From contig NZ_CP109017.1 of assembly GCF_036226765.1 (NCBI RefSeq), forward strand, positions 7,069,001-7,133,000: a DNA stretch of 64,000 nt, read 5' to 3'. The notes under the pieces are model-generated. The model had not been told where the DNA came from. It worked only from the letters and a program-made list of their open reading frames with translations, and did not search any database. Made by a program: the position numbers and the translations under genes. The DNA comes from Streptomyces sp. NBC_00670. GTDB taxonomy: Bacteria; Actinomycetota; Actinomycetes; Streptomycetales; Streptomycetaceae. Below, one piece after another: positions 45,452-53,458 of this stretch (positions are counted from its first letter, which is position 1; every line of letters starts with the position of its first letter).

Positions 45452-46440
45452 GTCTCCTCCCTCCGGTCGGCGCGCAGCACCAGCAGCATCAGGACGACGG
45501 CGACGACGAAGACGACCAGTGAGAGGGCGGAGGCGTAGCCGACCCGGCCGGTGAGGCCCGTGCCGGTGCGCTGCACCAGCATGACCAGGGTGGTGTCCTC
45601 GCCCGCCGGGCCGCCGTTGGGGCCCGCCATCAGATACACCTCGGAGAACACCTTGAAGGCGGCGACCGAGGAGAGCGCGCCCACCAGCACCATCGTGGAG
45701 CGCAGGGCAGGCACCGTGACGGTGAGGAAGCGGCGCACCGCGCCCGCGCCGTCCACCGCGGCGGCCTCGTGCAGTTCGCGCGGCACGTTGGCGAGCGCCG
45801 CGAGATAGATGATCATGTAGTAGCCGAGGCCCTTCCACACGGTGACCGTCATCGCGCTGAGCAGCAGCAGCCACTGGTCGCTGAGGAAGCCGACCTTGCC
45901 CACCCCGACCGTTTCGAGGAGCGAGTTGACCAGTCCGCGCTCGTCCAGCAGCCACACCCAGATCAGCCCCACCACGACGATCGAGGCGACGACCGGGGTG
46001 TAGAAGGCGGACCGGAAGAAGGCGATGCCGGGGATGTTCCGCTGGACCAGCAGCGCGAGCAGCAACGGCAGGATCACCAGTGCCGGTACGACACCGAGGA
46101 CGTACAGCGTGCTGTTGCGCAGCCCGATCCAGAACATGTCGTCGTGCAGCAGCTCACGGAAGTTGGCGAGCCCGACGAAGTGTCCGGGGACCAGGGTGCG
46201 GCGGTCGGTGAAGGAGTTGAGCACCGTGGAGACGAACGGGTACAGGATGAAGACGGCGGTGACGAGCAGCCCGGGTGCGGCGAACAGCCAGGGGCTGGTG
46301 GCCAGTTGGCGCCGCACCCGGACCGCCGGGCGCGGTGTCCGGCCGTCCGGACCGCCGGGGCGGGCCAGCCGGCCCAGGCGCCCCAGCGGACCCGGACGGC
46401 GGTCCGGGCGCCGGGGGCGGATGACGGTGGAGGTGGCCAT
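45448..46440 (-). CDS. Carbohydrate ABC transporter permease (MalF-like)
   Basis: This 330-residue permease has a basic Pro/Gly/Arg-rich N-terminus of about 45 residues and then six or seven helices, the first being PWLFAAPGLLVTAVFILYPFV. It has the EAA loop PRELHEAAAVDGAGAVRRFLTVTVPAL. It pairs with the MalG-like permease downstream. ATG at 46440; the gap to the solute-binding protein gene is only eight bases, so they form one transcript. A further in-frame upstream opening has no coding character. Confidence 0.92.
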   Translation of the reverse strand: MATSTVIRPRRPDRRPGPLGRLGRLARPGGPDGRTPRPAVRVRRQLATSPWLFAAPGLLVTAVFILYPFVSTVLNSFTDRRTLVPGHFVGLANFRELLHDDMFWIGLRNSTLYVLGVVPALVILPLLLALLVQRNIPGIAFFRSAFYTPVVASIVVVGLIWVWLLDERGLVNSLLETVGVGKVGFLSDQWLLLLSAMTVTVWKGLGYYMIIYLAALANVPRELHEAAAVDGAGAVRRFLTVTVPALRSTMVLVGALSSVAAFKVFSEVYLMAGPNGGPAGEDTTLVMLVQRTGTGLTGRVGYASALSLVVFVVAVVLMLLVLRADRREET

Positions 46441-46448
46441 CGGGTGCC

Positions 46449-47741
46449 TCAGCCCTGCTGCTGGAGCAGCCGGTCGCAGGCCTTCACGGCGTCGTCCAGT
46501 GCCTCCTTGGGGCTCTGCTTGCCCTGCAGCGCCCTGGCCACCGAGTTGCCCAGCTCCGTCTTCATCTGGTCGCTGAACAGCACCGGCGTGTAGTTCACCG
46601 CGGTCTTCAGCGACTTGGCGGAGGCCACCCGCACCCGCGTTACGTCGGTGCCGTCCTCCTTGGTGAAGTACGGGTCCTCCAGGGAGCCCGCGGTGCTGGG
46701 GAAGATGGCGACCTTCTTGGCGAACGACATCTGGTGCTCGGCGTCGGTGACGTAGTGCGCGAAGGCCACCGAGGCCGGCGTGTGCTCGGTCTTCGAGTTC
46801 ACCATCACGCCCATCACGTACATGTTGACGTGGCCGGTGCTGGTGATCTGGTCGGTGATGCCGATGTTCTTGTACAAGTGCGGCGCCTGCTTCTTGAAGT
46901 TGCCGAGGTCCAGGGCGCTGCCGGGGTTCATGGCGACGGCCTCGGTGAGGAACTTCCGGCCCGACGACTCGGGGGTGGCGGTCAGGGCCTGCGAGTCGAG
47001 GGCCTTGGCGTCGTACAGCTCCTTGTACTTGGTGAGGAGTTCGACTCCCTTGGCGTCGTTGAAGGTGAACCCGGTGCCCTCCTTGTTCATCAGCGGGACC
47101 CCGTACCGGCCGAAGTCCTCGATGGTGGGCACGTTGGCGAGGGTGGCGACCTTGCCGTCGGTCTTGTCGGAGATCTTCAGCGCGTCGGCGAAGAGTTCGT
47201 CGTACGTCTTCGGCGGCTGGTCCGGGTCGAGGCCGGCCTTCTCGAACAGCGCCTTGTTGTAGAAGAGCGGGCCGGTGTTGAGGTACCAGGGGAAGGCGTA
47301 CGTGCCGTTCATGCCCGGGATCTGGTGGCTCGCCCAGGCGCCGGACAGGTACTCCTTCTTGTACTTCGACGCGGCCTTGTCCAGGTCGAGCGCGAGACCG
47401 GCCTTGGCGAGCGGGGCGACCAGGTCGGGGGAGACGTTGACGACATCGGGCAGGGTGCCGCCGGCCGCGTCCGCGCTGATCTTGTCGGCGTAGCCCTCGG
47501 CGGGCTGGTCCACCCACTTCACATGGGTGCCCGGGTACTTCTTCTCGAAGTCGGAGATCAGTCCCTCGAAGTACGACTTGAAGTTGGCCCGGAGGTTCCA
47601 GGTCTGGAACGTGATGTCGCCCTCGACCTTTCCGGAGGCGTCGGTCGAACCGCCTGAGTCGTCCCCGGAGCCGCAGGCACTCAGCGGCAGGACGACGGCG
47701 ACGGCGGCAGCGGCGGCGAGGGCTCTGCGGGAGAGGGGCAC
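46449..47741 (-). CDS. Sugar ABC transporter solute-binding lipoprotein
   Basis: This 430-residue family 1 extracellular binding protein has a type II signal ending at lipobox LSAC, with Cys-23 as the lipid-anchored residue, followed by a Gly/Asp/Ser linker. The domain has GDITFQTWNLRANFKSYFEGLISDFEKKYPGTHVKWV and later NKALFEKAGLDPDQPPKTYDELF, the usual substrate-cleft elements. Likely ligands are oligosaccharides freed by the neighbouring GH85 enzyme, an inference from context. The GTG start at 47741 heads the locus; three operator-like palindromes lie between it and the divergent LacI gene. Confidence 0.92.
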   Translation of the reverse strand: MPLSRRALAAAAAVAVVLPLSACGSGDDSGGSTDASGKVEGDITFQTWNLRANFKSYFEGLISDFEKKYPGTHVKWVDQPAEGYADKISADAAGGTLPDVVNVSPDLVAPLAKAGLALDLDKAASKYKKEYLSGAWASHQIPGMNGTYAFPWYLNTGPLFYNKALFEKAGLDPDQPPKTYDELFADALKISDKTDGKVATLANVPTIEDFGRYGVPLMNKEGTGFTFNDAKGVELLTKYKELYDAKALDSQALTATPESSGRKFLTEAVAMNPGSALDLGNFKKQAPHLYKNIGITDQITSTGHVNMYVMGVMVNSKTEHTPASVAFAHYVTDAEHQMSFAKKVAIFPSTAGSLEDPYFTKEDGTDVTRVRVASAKSLKTAVNYTPVLFSDQMKTELGNSVARALQGKQSPKEALDDAVKACDRLLQQQG

Positions 47742-47829
47742 GGTGACACGGCTCCCTTGCGGTGTCGGAAAAGGTGACGGCAGCGACCCTGCCGCGCACC
47801 GCCGAGCCGCGTCAATGGATTAGGCCGAG

Positions 47830-47842
47830 CTAAATGCATTAG
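47830..47842. promoter_or_regulatory. LacI-type operator candidate 1
   Basis: CTAAATGCATTAG resembles the two better sites downstream (consensus CTAAWGCGCWTTAG) with one base lost at the centre. It is closest to the binding-protein gene. Confidence 0.55.
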
Positions 47843-47894
47843 TAGCCCGTCCACGCAGGTCAGCGGTTTGCGGGTGCGCCCTTGCGGGAGATCG

Positions 47895-47908
47895 CTAATG
47901 CGCTTTAG
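47895..47908. promoter_or_regulatory. LacI-type operator candidate 2
   Basis: CTAATGCGCTTTAG is a 14-base near-perfect palindrome with the central GCGC expected for LacI-family sites. It lies in the 278-base divergent region upstream of both the transporter operon and the LacI gene. Confidence 0.7.
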
Positions 47909-47917
47909 CCTTGATCG

Positions 47918-47931
47918 CTGAAGCGCATTAG
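47918..47931. promoter_or_regulatory. LacI-type operator candidate 3
   Basis: CTGAAGCGCATTAG is the same palindrome as site 2 read from the other strand with one change. The centres are 23 bases apart, about two helical turns, which suits two bound dimers. Confidence 0.7.
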
Positions 47932-48019
47932 TTCCGCCGGGGTGTTGTATGTTGCGCGGCAGGTTCTCCGAACCGTTCTCCGAAAAGTTCTCCGACCCGG
48001 GCGAGAGGGAGTGGCACCG

Positions 48020-49069
48020 ATGCCGGCCAGACGGTCACCGGCGCGCCGGCCGACGATGAAGGACATCGCGCGGCGCGCGGGGGTCTCCGAGAGCGCGGTC
48101 TCCTTCGCGCTCAACGGACGCCCCGGAGTCTCGGAGGTCACCCGCGAACGGGTGCGCCGGGTCGCGGAGCAGCTCGGCTGGCGGCCCAGTACGGCCGCCC
48201 GTCAGCTCTCCGGGGAGGGCGCGGCCACCGTCGGCTTCGTCGTGGCCCGCCCCGCCGACACACTCGGCGTCGACTCGTTCTTCCTGCAGCTCATCTCGGG
48301 CATCCAGGAGGTCCTGGCCGAGCGTCATCTCGGGCTGCTGTTCCAGGTGGTGGAGAGCGTCGAGGACGAGTGCGCGGTCTACCGCCGCTGGTGGGCCGAG
48401 CACCGGGTGGACGGCGTGCTGGTGGTCGACCCGCGCGCCGACGACCCCCGGCCCGACCTCCTCGGCGAACTCGGCCTGCCCGCCGTGGTGATCGGCGGCG
48501 GCCCCGACGCCCGCCGGCCGGGCACCTCCACGGTGTGGGCCGACGACGCGGGCGCGATGGCCGCGCTGGTGGACCGGCTGTACGCGCTCGGGCACCGGCG
48601 CATCGTGCACATCGCCGGGCTGCCCCAGCTCGCCCACACCGAGCGCCGGATGCGGGCCCTGCGCACCGAGGCCGCGCGGCACGGCCCGGCGGCCGAGGTC
48701 CACTCCGTCACCACCGACTACTCCGACGCGGAGAGCGCCGCCGCCACCCGCCGCGTGCTGGCCGCCGCGGCGCCCCCGACCGCGCTCGTCTACGACAACG
48801 ACGTGATGGCCGTCGCCGGGCTCGCCGCCGCCACGGAACGGGGCTTCGCCGTGCCGGCGGACCTCTCGGTGGTGTCCTGGGAGGACTCCGCCCTCTGCCG
48901 ACTGGTCAAGCCCTGGCTGTCGGCCCTGTCCCGCGACACCGTCGGCTTCGGCCGCACCGCCGCGGGCGAGCTGATGGCCCTGCTGGACGGCGGCCCGGCG
49001 CGGACGGTGCAGGTGCCGGTGCCACGCCTGATCGAACGGGACAGCACGAGTGAGGCGCGCGGGGCGTGA
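48020..49069 (+). CDS. LacI-family regulator of the N-glycan locus
   Basis: This 349-residue LacI/GalR regulator has an N-terminal HTH and hinge (TMKDIARRAGVSESAVSFALNGRPG...), with the periplasmic-binding-like ligand domain from about residue 75. ATG at 48020 is used because GAGAGGGAG is well placed; the open frame starts 26 codons earlier without a good RBS. It is divergent from the solute-binding protein gene and probably represses the locus until a mannosyl oligosaccharide binds. Three palindromes in the shared region fit its expected site. Confidence 0.9.
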   Translation: MPARRSPARRPTMKDIARRAGVSESAVSFALNGRPGVSEVTRERVRRVAEQLGWRPSTAARQLSGEGAATVGFVVARPADTLGVDSFFLQLISGIQEVLAERHLGLLFQVVESVEDECAVYRRWWAEHRVDGVLVVDPRADDPRPDLLGELGLPAVVIGGGPDARRPGTSTVWADDAGAMAALVDRLYALGHRRIVHIAGLPQLAHTERRMRALRTEAARHGPAAEVHSVTTDYSDAESAAATRRVLAAAAPPTALVYDNDVMAVAGLAAATERGFAVPADLSVVSWEDSALCRLVKPWLSALSRDTVGFGRTAAGELMALLDGGPARTVQVPVPRLIERDSTSEARGA

Positions 49070-49156
49070 GGCGTGTGAGGGCTGAGCGGGTGTGCGGCCC
49101 GGCCGCGGGGCCGACATGAGTCACCGCCGGCGGCCCCCCCCCGGACATGACTTCGT

Positions 49157-49186
49157 CCAGGACCCGCCCCCCGTAGCGGGTCCTGG
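49157..49186. terminator. Bidirectional terminator hairpin, 11-bp stem
   Basis: CCAGGACCCGC (49157-49167) and its complement (49176-49186) with an eight-base loop. It lies between the convergent lacI and luxR genes. Nothing else was recognised in the 235-base gap. Confidence 0.7.
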
Positions 49187-49304
49187 CAAGGGCACCACCA
49201 TGACCGGCGCGGACGCCGTGCGCCATGCGTAGAAGTGCGTATGGGCGCCGGACGGCGGGGCCTGGCAGAGTCGGGGGACGAGGCAACGCGGGCGGTTCGG
49301 GGCC

Positions 49305-50174
49305 TCAGGCGCCGGGGGCGGGCACCGGCAGCAGACCGAGGCGCTGCGCCCTGAGGACGGTGTCGACGCGGTCCCGGGTGCCGAGCTTGCGGTACAGGTT
49401 CTCGACGTGCTTGTGCACGGTACGGGGGGAGATGCCGAGCCGGCGGCCGATCGCGTCCGCGGTCAGCGCCTCGGCGAGCAGCAGCAGGACGGTGACCTCG
49501 CGGGGGGTGAGGCGGCACTCGGCGGTCAGGTCCTCGAGGGCGGGGGAGCGGTCCTCGTGGGCGGCGGTCCGGTTCTCGTACGCGGCGGCGCGTGACGGCC
49601 GTCCGGCGTCCGTGGGCTGCTCGCCCCCGACCGTGGTCGCGCGCCAGCGGCCCAGCAGTCTGCGCTGCTCCTCGACCGCCGCGAGCAGGGGCTGGATCTG
49701 CTCCGCGAGCCGCAGCTCGTCCTCGGTGAAGTCCGCGCCCGGGCGGTAGAGGAGGCAGCCGGTGACGGGGGCGGCCGGCCGGGGCAGGGGAATGCCCAGG
49801 ACGTGGTCGGCGTCCATGACCCGGCCGAGCATGTCCGCCGTCGGCGAGGCGGACCAGGCACGCCCGGCGGCCCGGTGCGCGGTCACCGGCGTCCGGTCCG
49901 CGCCGGTCCCGTAGTGCTGCGCGAAGGGGTACCCCTCGCGCAGCAGTGTCAGGGCGTCCACGCCGAGCGACTCGGGCGGCAGGGCGGCCGGGAGGCCGAT
50001 CTCCCCTTCCGTGCCGTCCCACTCGCCGAGCTTGTAGATCAGGGATTCGCCACCGCACAGCCCGGGCAGTGTCCCGGCCACCAGGGGCCACATCTGGTCG
50101 GGATCGCGCTCGTGCAGCGCCGCCACCGCCAGCGACAGCATGCGCTCGTAGGCACCGCCCGGCACGCCTGACAT
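49305..50174 (-). CDS. LuxR-family transcriptional regulator
   Basis: This 289-residue protein has a C-terminal LuxR HTH (about 222-280): CRLTPREVTVLLLLAEALTADAIGRRLGISPRTVHKHVENLYRKLGTRDRV. The N-terminal 200 residues look like a GAF-type sensor region (GYPFAQHYGTG, ADHVLGIPLPRP, FTEDELRLAEQIQPLL). It lacks the Asp phospho-receiver of response regulators. ATG at 50174 is preferred over an upstream in-frame start because GAGAGGG precedes it. It has no clear operon partner. Confidence 0.88.
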   Translation of the reverse strand: MSGVPGGAYERMLSLAVAALHERDPDQMWPLVAGTLPGLCGGESLIYKLGEWDGTEGEIGLPAALPPESLGVDALTLLREGYPFAQHYGTGADRTPVTAHRAAGRAWSASPTADMLGRVMDADHVLGIPLPRPAAPVTGCLLYRPGADFTEDELRLAEQIQPLLAAVEEQRRLLGRWRATTVGGEQPTDAGRPSRAAAYENRTAAHEDRSPALEDLTAECRLTPREVTVLLLLAEALTADAIGRRLGISPRTVHKHVENLYRKLGTRDRVDTVLRAQRLGLLPVPAPGA

Positions 50175-50245
50175 CCGCCCTCTCGCCTTCTCACCCGCAC
50201 ATTCGCCCACCAACCTAAGCGACGGCGCGGGGACGGGGCGAAACG

Positions 50246-50486
50246 GTGTGCGGGGGAGCCGCGTCTTCACCCGGCCTCGCGCCCGCACAAGGTGCTGTGG
50301 TTCAGCTCACCTCCCAGGGTGGCAAGCGGTGGAACAAACCCGCGTCCACGGCCGTTCCTACCTACGTGACTGCGGAGGGAACAGTGTCCCCGGGCCTCAC
50401 CCTCCGCCCATGGGGAAGATCGTTCGGCTGAAGCCCCATGGAGCCATTCGCCGCGAGGCGACCGCCCTCCGTATGTCACCCTGAAC
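50246..50486 (+). ncRNA. Candidate short transcript ahead of a strong terminator
   Basis: This 240-base stretch sits between the LuxR gene and a textbook terminator and holds no full-length gene. It may be a small RNA or leader. Tiny frames are present: GTG 50384-50431 (15 codons) behind GGAGGGAACA, and ATG 50410-50484 (24 codons, beginning MGKIVRLKPHGAIRRE). Neither was recognised. Confidence 0.35.
50410..50484 (+). CDS. Tiny ORF of 24 residues upstream of a terminator
   Basis: It encodes a basic peptide beginning MGKIVRLKPHGA. It overlaps, in another frame, the 15-codon ORF at 50384-50431, which has the better RBS (GGAGGGAACA then GTG). Either could be translated; a short hairpin lies just after the stop. 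There is no family match from memory. Confidence 0.25.
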   Translation: MGKIVRLKPHGAIRREATALRMSP

Positions 50487-50528
50487 GAGCCCCGGCCGGC
50501 CTCCCCCGTCCGGCCGGGGCTCTTTTTT
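50487..50528 (+). terminator. Rho-independent terminator with T-tract
   Basis: GAGCCCCGGCCGG (50487-50499), loop of ten bases, its complement (50510-50522), then TTTTTT. This is the only terminator in the window with a real T-run. It ends the short transcript above. Confidence 0.85.
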
Positions 50529-50586
50529 CTGCCCGGAGGCGGGGTACCCGTCGCGGAATGTCGACGAAGCGGCGCGCAAGGGCAGA

Positions 50587-50659
50587 GGCGCGGGGCGTGT
50601 CCCTCTGCGGCTCCGCCGCGCGGGCGCGACCAGCCACGACCTCCCCGCAGCCGCCCACG
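50587..50659. repeat. Second copy of the dispersed intergenic repeat
   Basis: It contains GGCGCGGGGCGTGTC, then TGCGGCTCCGCCGCG, then GGGCGCGACCAGCCACGACC and CCCGCAGCCGCCC, longer than the copy at 12655. It lies in the leader of the alpha/beta hydrolase gene. Confidence 0.5.
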
Positions 50660-50698
50660 CACCATTCGTGGCAGCCCCGTAGGCGAGCAACACCCGAC

Positions 50699-51412
50699 GT
50701 GAACCTCCTCGGCTCCGGCCGACCGGGTCCGGACGGCCGACTGATCGTGCTCGTCCCCGGCCTCGGCGCCCCCGGCTACCTCCTGCGCACCACCCGCCGC
50801 TGCGCCGCCCACGGCCCCGTACGGCTGCTGGACCTCCCCGGCTACGACGACCCCGGGGGCCCCGTCTGCCCCTCGGCCCTGGCACCGCTCGCCGCCACGG
50901 TGGCCCGGTGGCTGACCGGCACCGCCGGGCCGCCCGTCGTGCTCGCCGGGCACTCCACCGGCGCCCAGGTCGCGCTCCGCGCGGCCACGCTGGCTCCGGA
51001 GCGGGTGCACGCCCTGGTGCTGCTGGCCCCCACCTTCCCGCCCGCGCTCAGGCGCCCGCTGCCGCTTGCGCGCGCGTTCGCCCGTACCGCCTGGTGGGAG
51101 TCGCCCGCCGTGCTGCCCACGCTGCTGCCCTCCTACGCCCGGGCCGGCGTCCCCCGCCTCGTGCGGTACCTCCGCTCGGCCCAGGCCGACGCCCCCGAGG
51201 ACACCCTGCCCACGGTCACCCACCCGGTCACCGTGGCCGGTGGCGAGCACGACGCGCTCAGTCCGCCCGACTGGATCCGCACCCTGGCCGACCGCGCCCC
51301 GCACGGCACGCCCGTCCTCCTCCCCGGCGCCCACGCCTTCCCGCACGCCGACCCGCACACCACGGCCGCCCTGCTGACCCGCGCGGCGGGTGGCCGGGCG
51401 GACGACTGGTGA
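50699..51412 (+). CDS. Alpha/beta hydrolase
   Basis: This 237-residue serine hydrolase has the oxyanion element VLVPGLGAPG near 20, nucleophile elbow LAGHSTGAQVALRAA (Ser in GHSTG), Asp in GGEHDALSPPDW, and His in LPGAHAFPH. A cap with ARTAWWESPAVLPTLLP is inserted before the Asp. The substrate is unknown. GTG at 50699 is chosen since the coding bias begins there; the RBS GGCGAG is weak. It lies 65 bases before recQ on the same strand. Confidence 0.8.
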   Translation: MNLLGSGRPGPDGRLIVLVPGLGAPGYLLRTTRRCAAHGPVRLLDLPGYDDPGGPVCPSALAPLAATVARWLTGTAGPPVVLAGHSTGAQVALRAATLAPERVHALVLLAPTFPPALRRPLPLARAFARTAWWESPAVLPTLLPSYARAGVPRLVRYLRSAQADAPEDTLPTVTHPVTVAGGEHDALSPPDWIRTLADRAPHGTPVLLPGAHAFPHADPHTTAALLTRAAGGRADDW

Positions 51413-51477
51413 GCGCCGCCCCGGGTACCCCACCCCCCTCACGGAGCCGAAGCACGCGCGACACCAGGGAGCGGGCC

Positions 51478-53181
51478 ATGGGCCGGAACGGACCACCGCG
51501 GGCGGACGACGACACCGCCCGCCTGCGCGCCACCGCCGCGGACGTCTTCGGCTGGGACCGCCTCCACCCCGCCCAGCTCACCGCCATGGAGGCGGTGCTG
51601 GCCGGTACCGACACCCTCGTCGTGATGCCGACCGGCTCCGGGAAGTCCGCGATCTACCAGGTGCCCGGCGTCCTCCTGGACGGCCCGGTCGTGGTCGTCT
51701 CGCCGCTGCTGGCGCTGCAGCGCGACCAGATCGCGGGACTGCCGGCGGGCACCGGCGCCGTCGCCGTCAACTCCGACCTCACCGCCGCGCGGACCGAGGA
51801 GGCCTGGCAGGCGGTCGAACGGGGCGAGGCCCGCTTCGTCTACGTCTCCCCGGAGCAGCTCGCCAAGGACGACGTCCTCGACCGGCTCGCCGCCGTCCGC
51901 CCCGCGCTCCTCGTCGTCGACGAGGCCCAGTGCGTCACCTCCTGGGGCCACGACTTCCGCCCCGACTACCTGCGCCTGGAGCGGGCCGCGCGGCGGATCG
52001 GCCGGCCGCCGCTGCTGGCGCTCACGGCGACCGCCGCGCCGCCCGTGCGCCGCGAGATCGTCGAACGCCTCGGCATGGAGCGGCCGCGCGAACTGGTCAC
52101 CGACTTCGACCGGCCCAACATCCGGCTGGAGGTCACCCGCCACCGGGACGAGGACGACCGCCGCCGGGCCGTCGTCGAACAGGCCGCCGCCCAGCCCAAG
52201 CCCGGGCTCGTCTACGCCGCCACCCGCAAGGACACCGAGCGCTGCGCTGAGGAGCTGGCCGCGCTCGGCCTGAGTGCCGAGGCGTACCACGCCGGGCTGA
52301 AGGCCGCCGAACGCGCCCGTATCCACGACGCGTTCCTCTCCGGCGAGGCCGACGTCGTCGTGGCGACCTCCGCCTTCGGCATGGGCATCGACAAGGAGGA
52401 CGTGCGGTTCGTGCTGCACGCGGCGCTGCCGGGGTCCCTGGACGCGTACTACCAGGAGATCGGCCGCTGCGGCCGCGACGGACGGCCCGCCCTGGCCGCG
52501 CTGCACTACCGGCCGCAGGACACCGGCATGCAGACGTACTTCGCCGGCCGCGCCCCCGGCCACGACACCCTCGCCGAGGTCGCCGACGCCGTCCACGAGC
52601 ACGGCGGGGACCCCGCGGACCTGGGCGAACTGCGCGCGGACACGGGGCTGTCCAGGAACCGCGTCACCACCGCCGTGAACCTCCTCGAGGAGGCCGGCAC
52701 GGTCACCACCGGCGCCGACGGCGAGGTGGTCCCCGACCCCGGCACCCCGCCCGACGCCGCCGTGGCCCGGGCCGAGGAGACGGCCGAGGCCCACCGGCGC
52801 ACCGACAGGTCCCGCGTCGCCATGGCCCGCGCCTACGCCGAGACCACCGGGTGCCGACGCCGCTTCCTGCTCGGCTACTTCGGCGAGGAGTACCAGGCGC
52901 CGTGCGGCGACTGCGACGTCTGCGAGGCGGCCGAGCGGGAGGGAACCGACGCCGAGGAGCCGCCCGCGTCCCACCCCGCCGCGGCCCAGTACCCGGTCGG
53001 CGCCCAGGTGCGGCACGAGCGGTGGGGCGAGGGCACGGTCCTCAGCGAGGAGGGTGACCGCATCACGGTCCTCTTCGACACCCACGGCTACCGCACGCTC
53101 TCCCTGGAGACGCTGGCCGACCGCGACGACCTCCTGGAAGTCGTACGGCACCCGGGCGGGGAAAAGCCTCCCGCCTCGTGA
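51478..53181 (+). CDS. recQ: RecQ-family ATP-dependent DNA helicase
   Basis: This 567-residue helicase has motif I MPTGSGKS (about 49-56), motif II VVDEAQCVTSWGHDFRP (DEAQ in place of DEAH), motif III LALTATAAP, and motif VI QEIGRCGRDGRP. A C-terminal zinc-binding stretch CRRRFLLGYFGEEYQAPCGDCDVC follows. The last 55 residues (VGAQVRHERWGEGTVLS) are a PcrA/UvrD-like tudor tail seen in short actinobacterial RecQ proteins. It unwinds DNA 3' to 5' in recombination and repair. The start ATG at 51478 follows AGGGAG. The HRDC domain of long RecQ is absent. Confidence 0.88.
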   Translation: MGRNGPPRADDDTARLRATAADVFGWDRLHPAQLTAMEAVLAGTDTLVVMPTGSGKSAIYQVPGVLLDGPVVVVSPLLALQRDQIAGLPAGTGAVAVNSDLTAARTEEAWQAVERGEARFVYVSPEQLAKDDVLDRLAAVRPALLVVDEAQCVTSWGHDFRPDYLRLERAARRIGRPPLLALTATAAPPVRREIVERLGMERPRELVTDFDRPNIRLEVTRHRDEDDRRRAVVEQAAAQPKPGLVYAATRKDTERCAEELAALGLSAEAYHAGLKAAERARIHDAFLSGEADVVVATSAFGMGIDKEDVRFVLHAALPGSLDAYYQEIGRCGRDGRPALAALHYRPQDTGMQTYFAGRAPGHDTLAEVADAVHEHGGDPADLGELRADTGLSRNRVTTAVNLLEEAGTVTTGADGEVVPDPGTPPDAAVARAEETAEAHRRTDRSRVAMARAYAETTGCRRRFLLGYFGEEYQAPCGDCDVCEAAEREGTDAEEPPASHPAAAQYPVGAQVRHERWGEGTVLSEEGDRITVLFDTHGYRTLSLETLADRDDLLEVVRHPGGEKPPAS

Positions 53182-53268
53182 CACGGGGGCGGGGCAAAAG
53201 CCCCGGGTCCACGAGCGGACCGGGATCTCGCTTCCGGCCCCAGGGATCGGAAATCGGCCAATGGTGAT

Positions 53269-53284
53269 ACTGGTCCGGACCTGA
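53269..53284. promoter_or_regulatory. DasR-like palindrome before the protease gene
   Basis: ACTGGTCCGGACCTGA has the GGTCC/GGACC core of the known DasR site (ACTGGTCTAGACCACT) but differs at the centre and the right end. It lies 174 bases before the TTG start of the secreted protease. It is a suggestion only. A tight GGGGC-AAAA-GCCCC hairpin (53191-53204) just after recQ may terminate it. Confidence 0.3.
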
Positions 53285-53458
53285 TGTTGACATGGGCACG
53301 TCCCCTGTCCATGCTCCTCTTCATCGGCCCCGCCCGTCCGTACGCAGCCCCACTCGCACGCTCCCTGCCGCCGGACGGGCCCGCCGACTCCCCGCATCCC
53401 TCCGCGATGCGCTTCCGATCCCCACCGGCTCCGGCCGTCGGACCAGAGGAGGACAACG

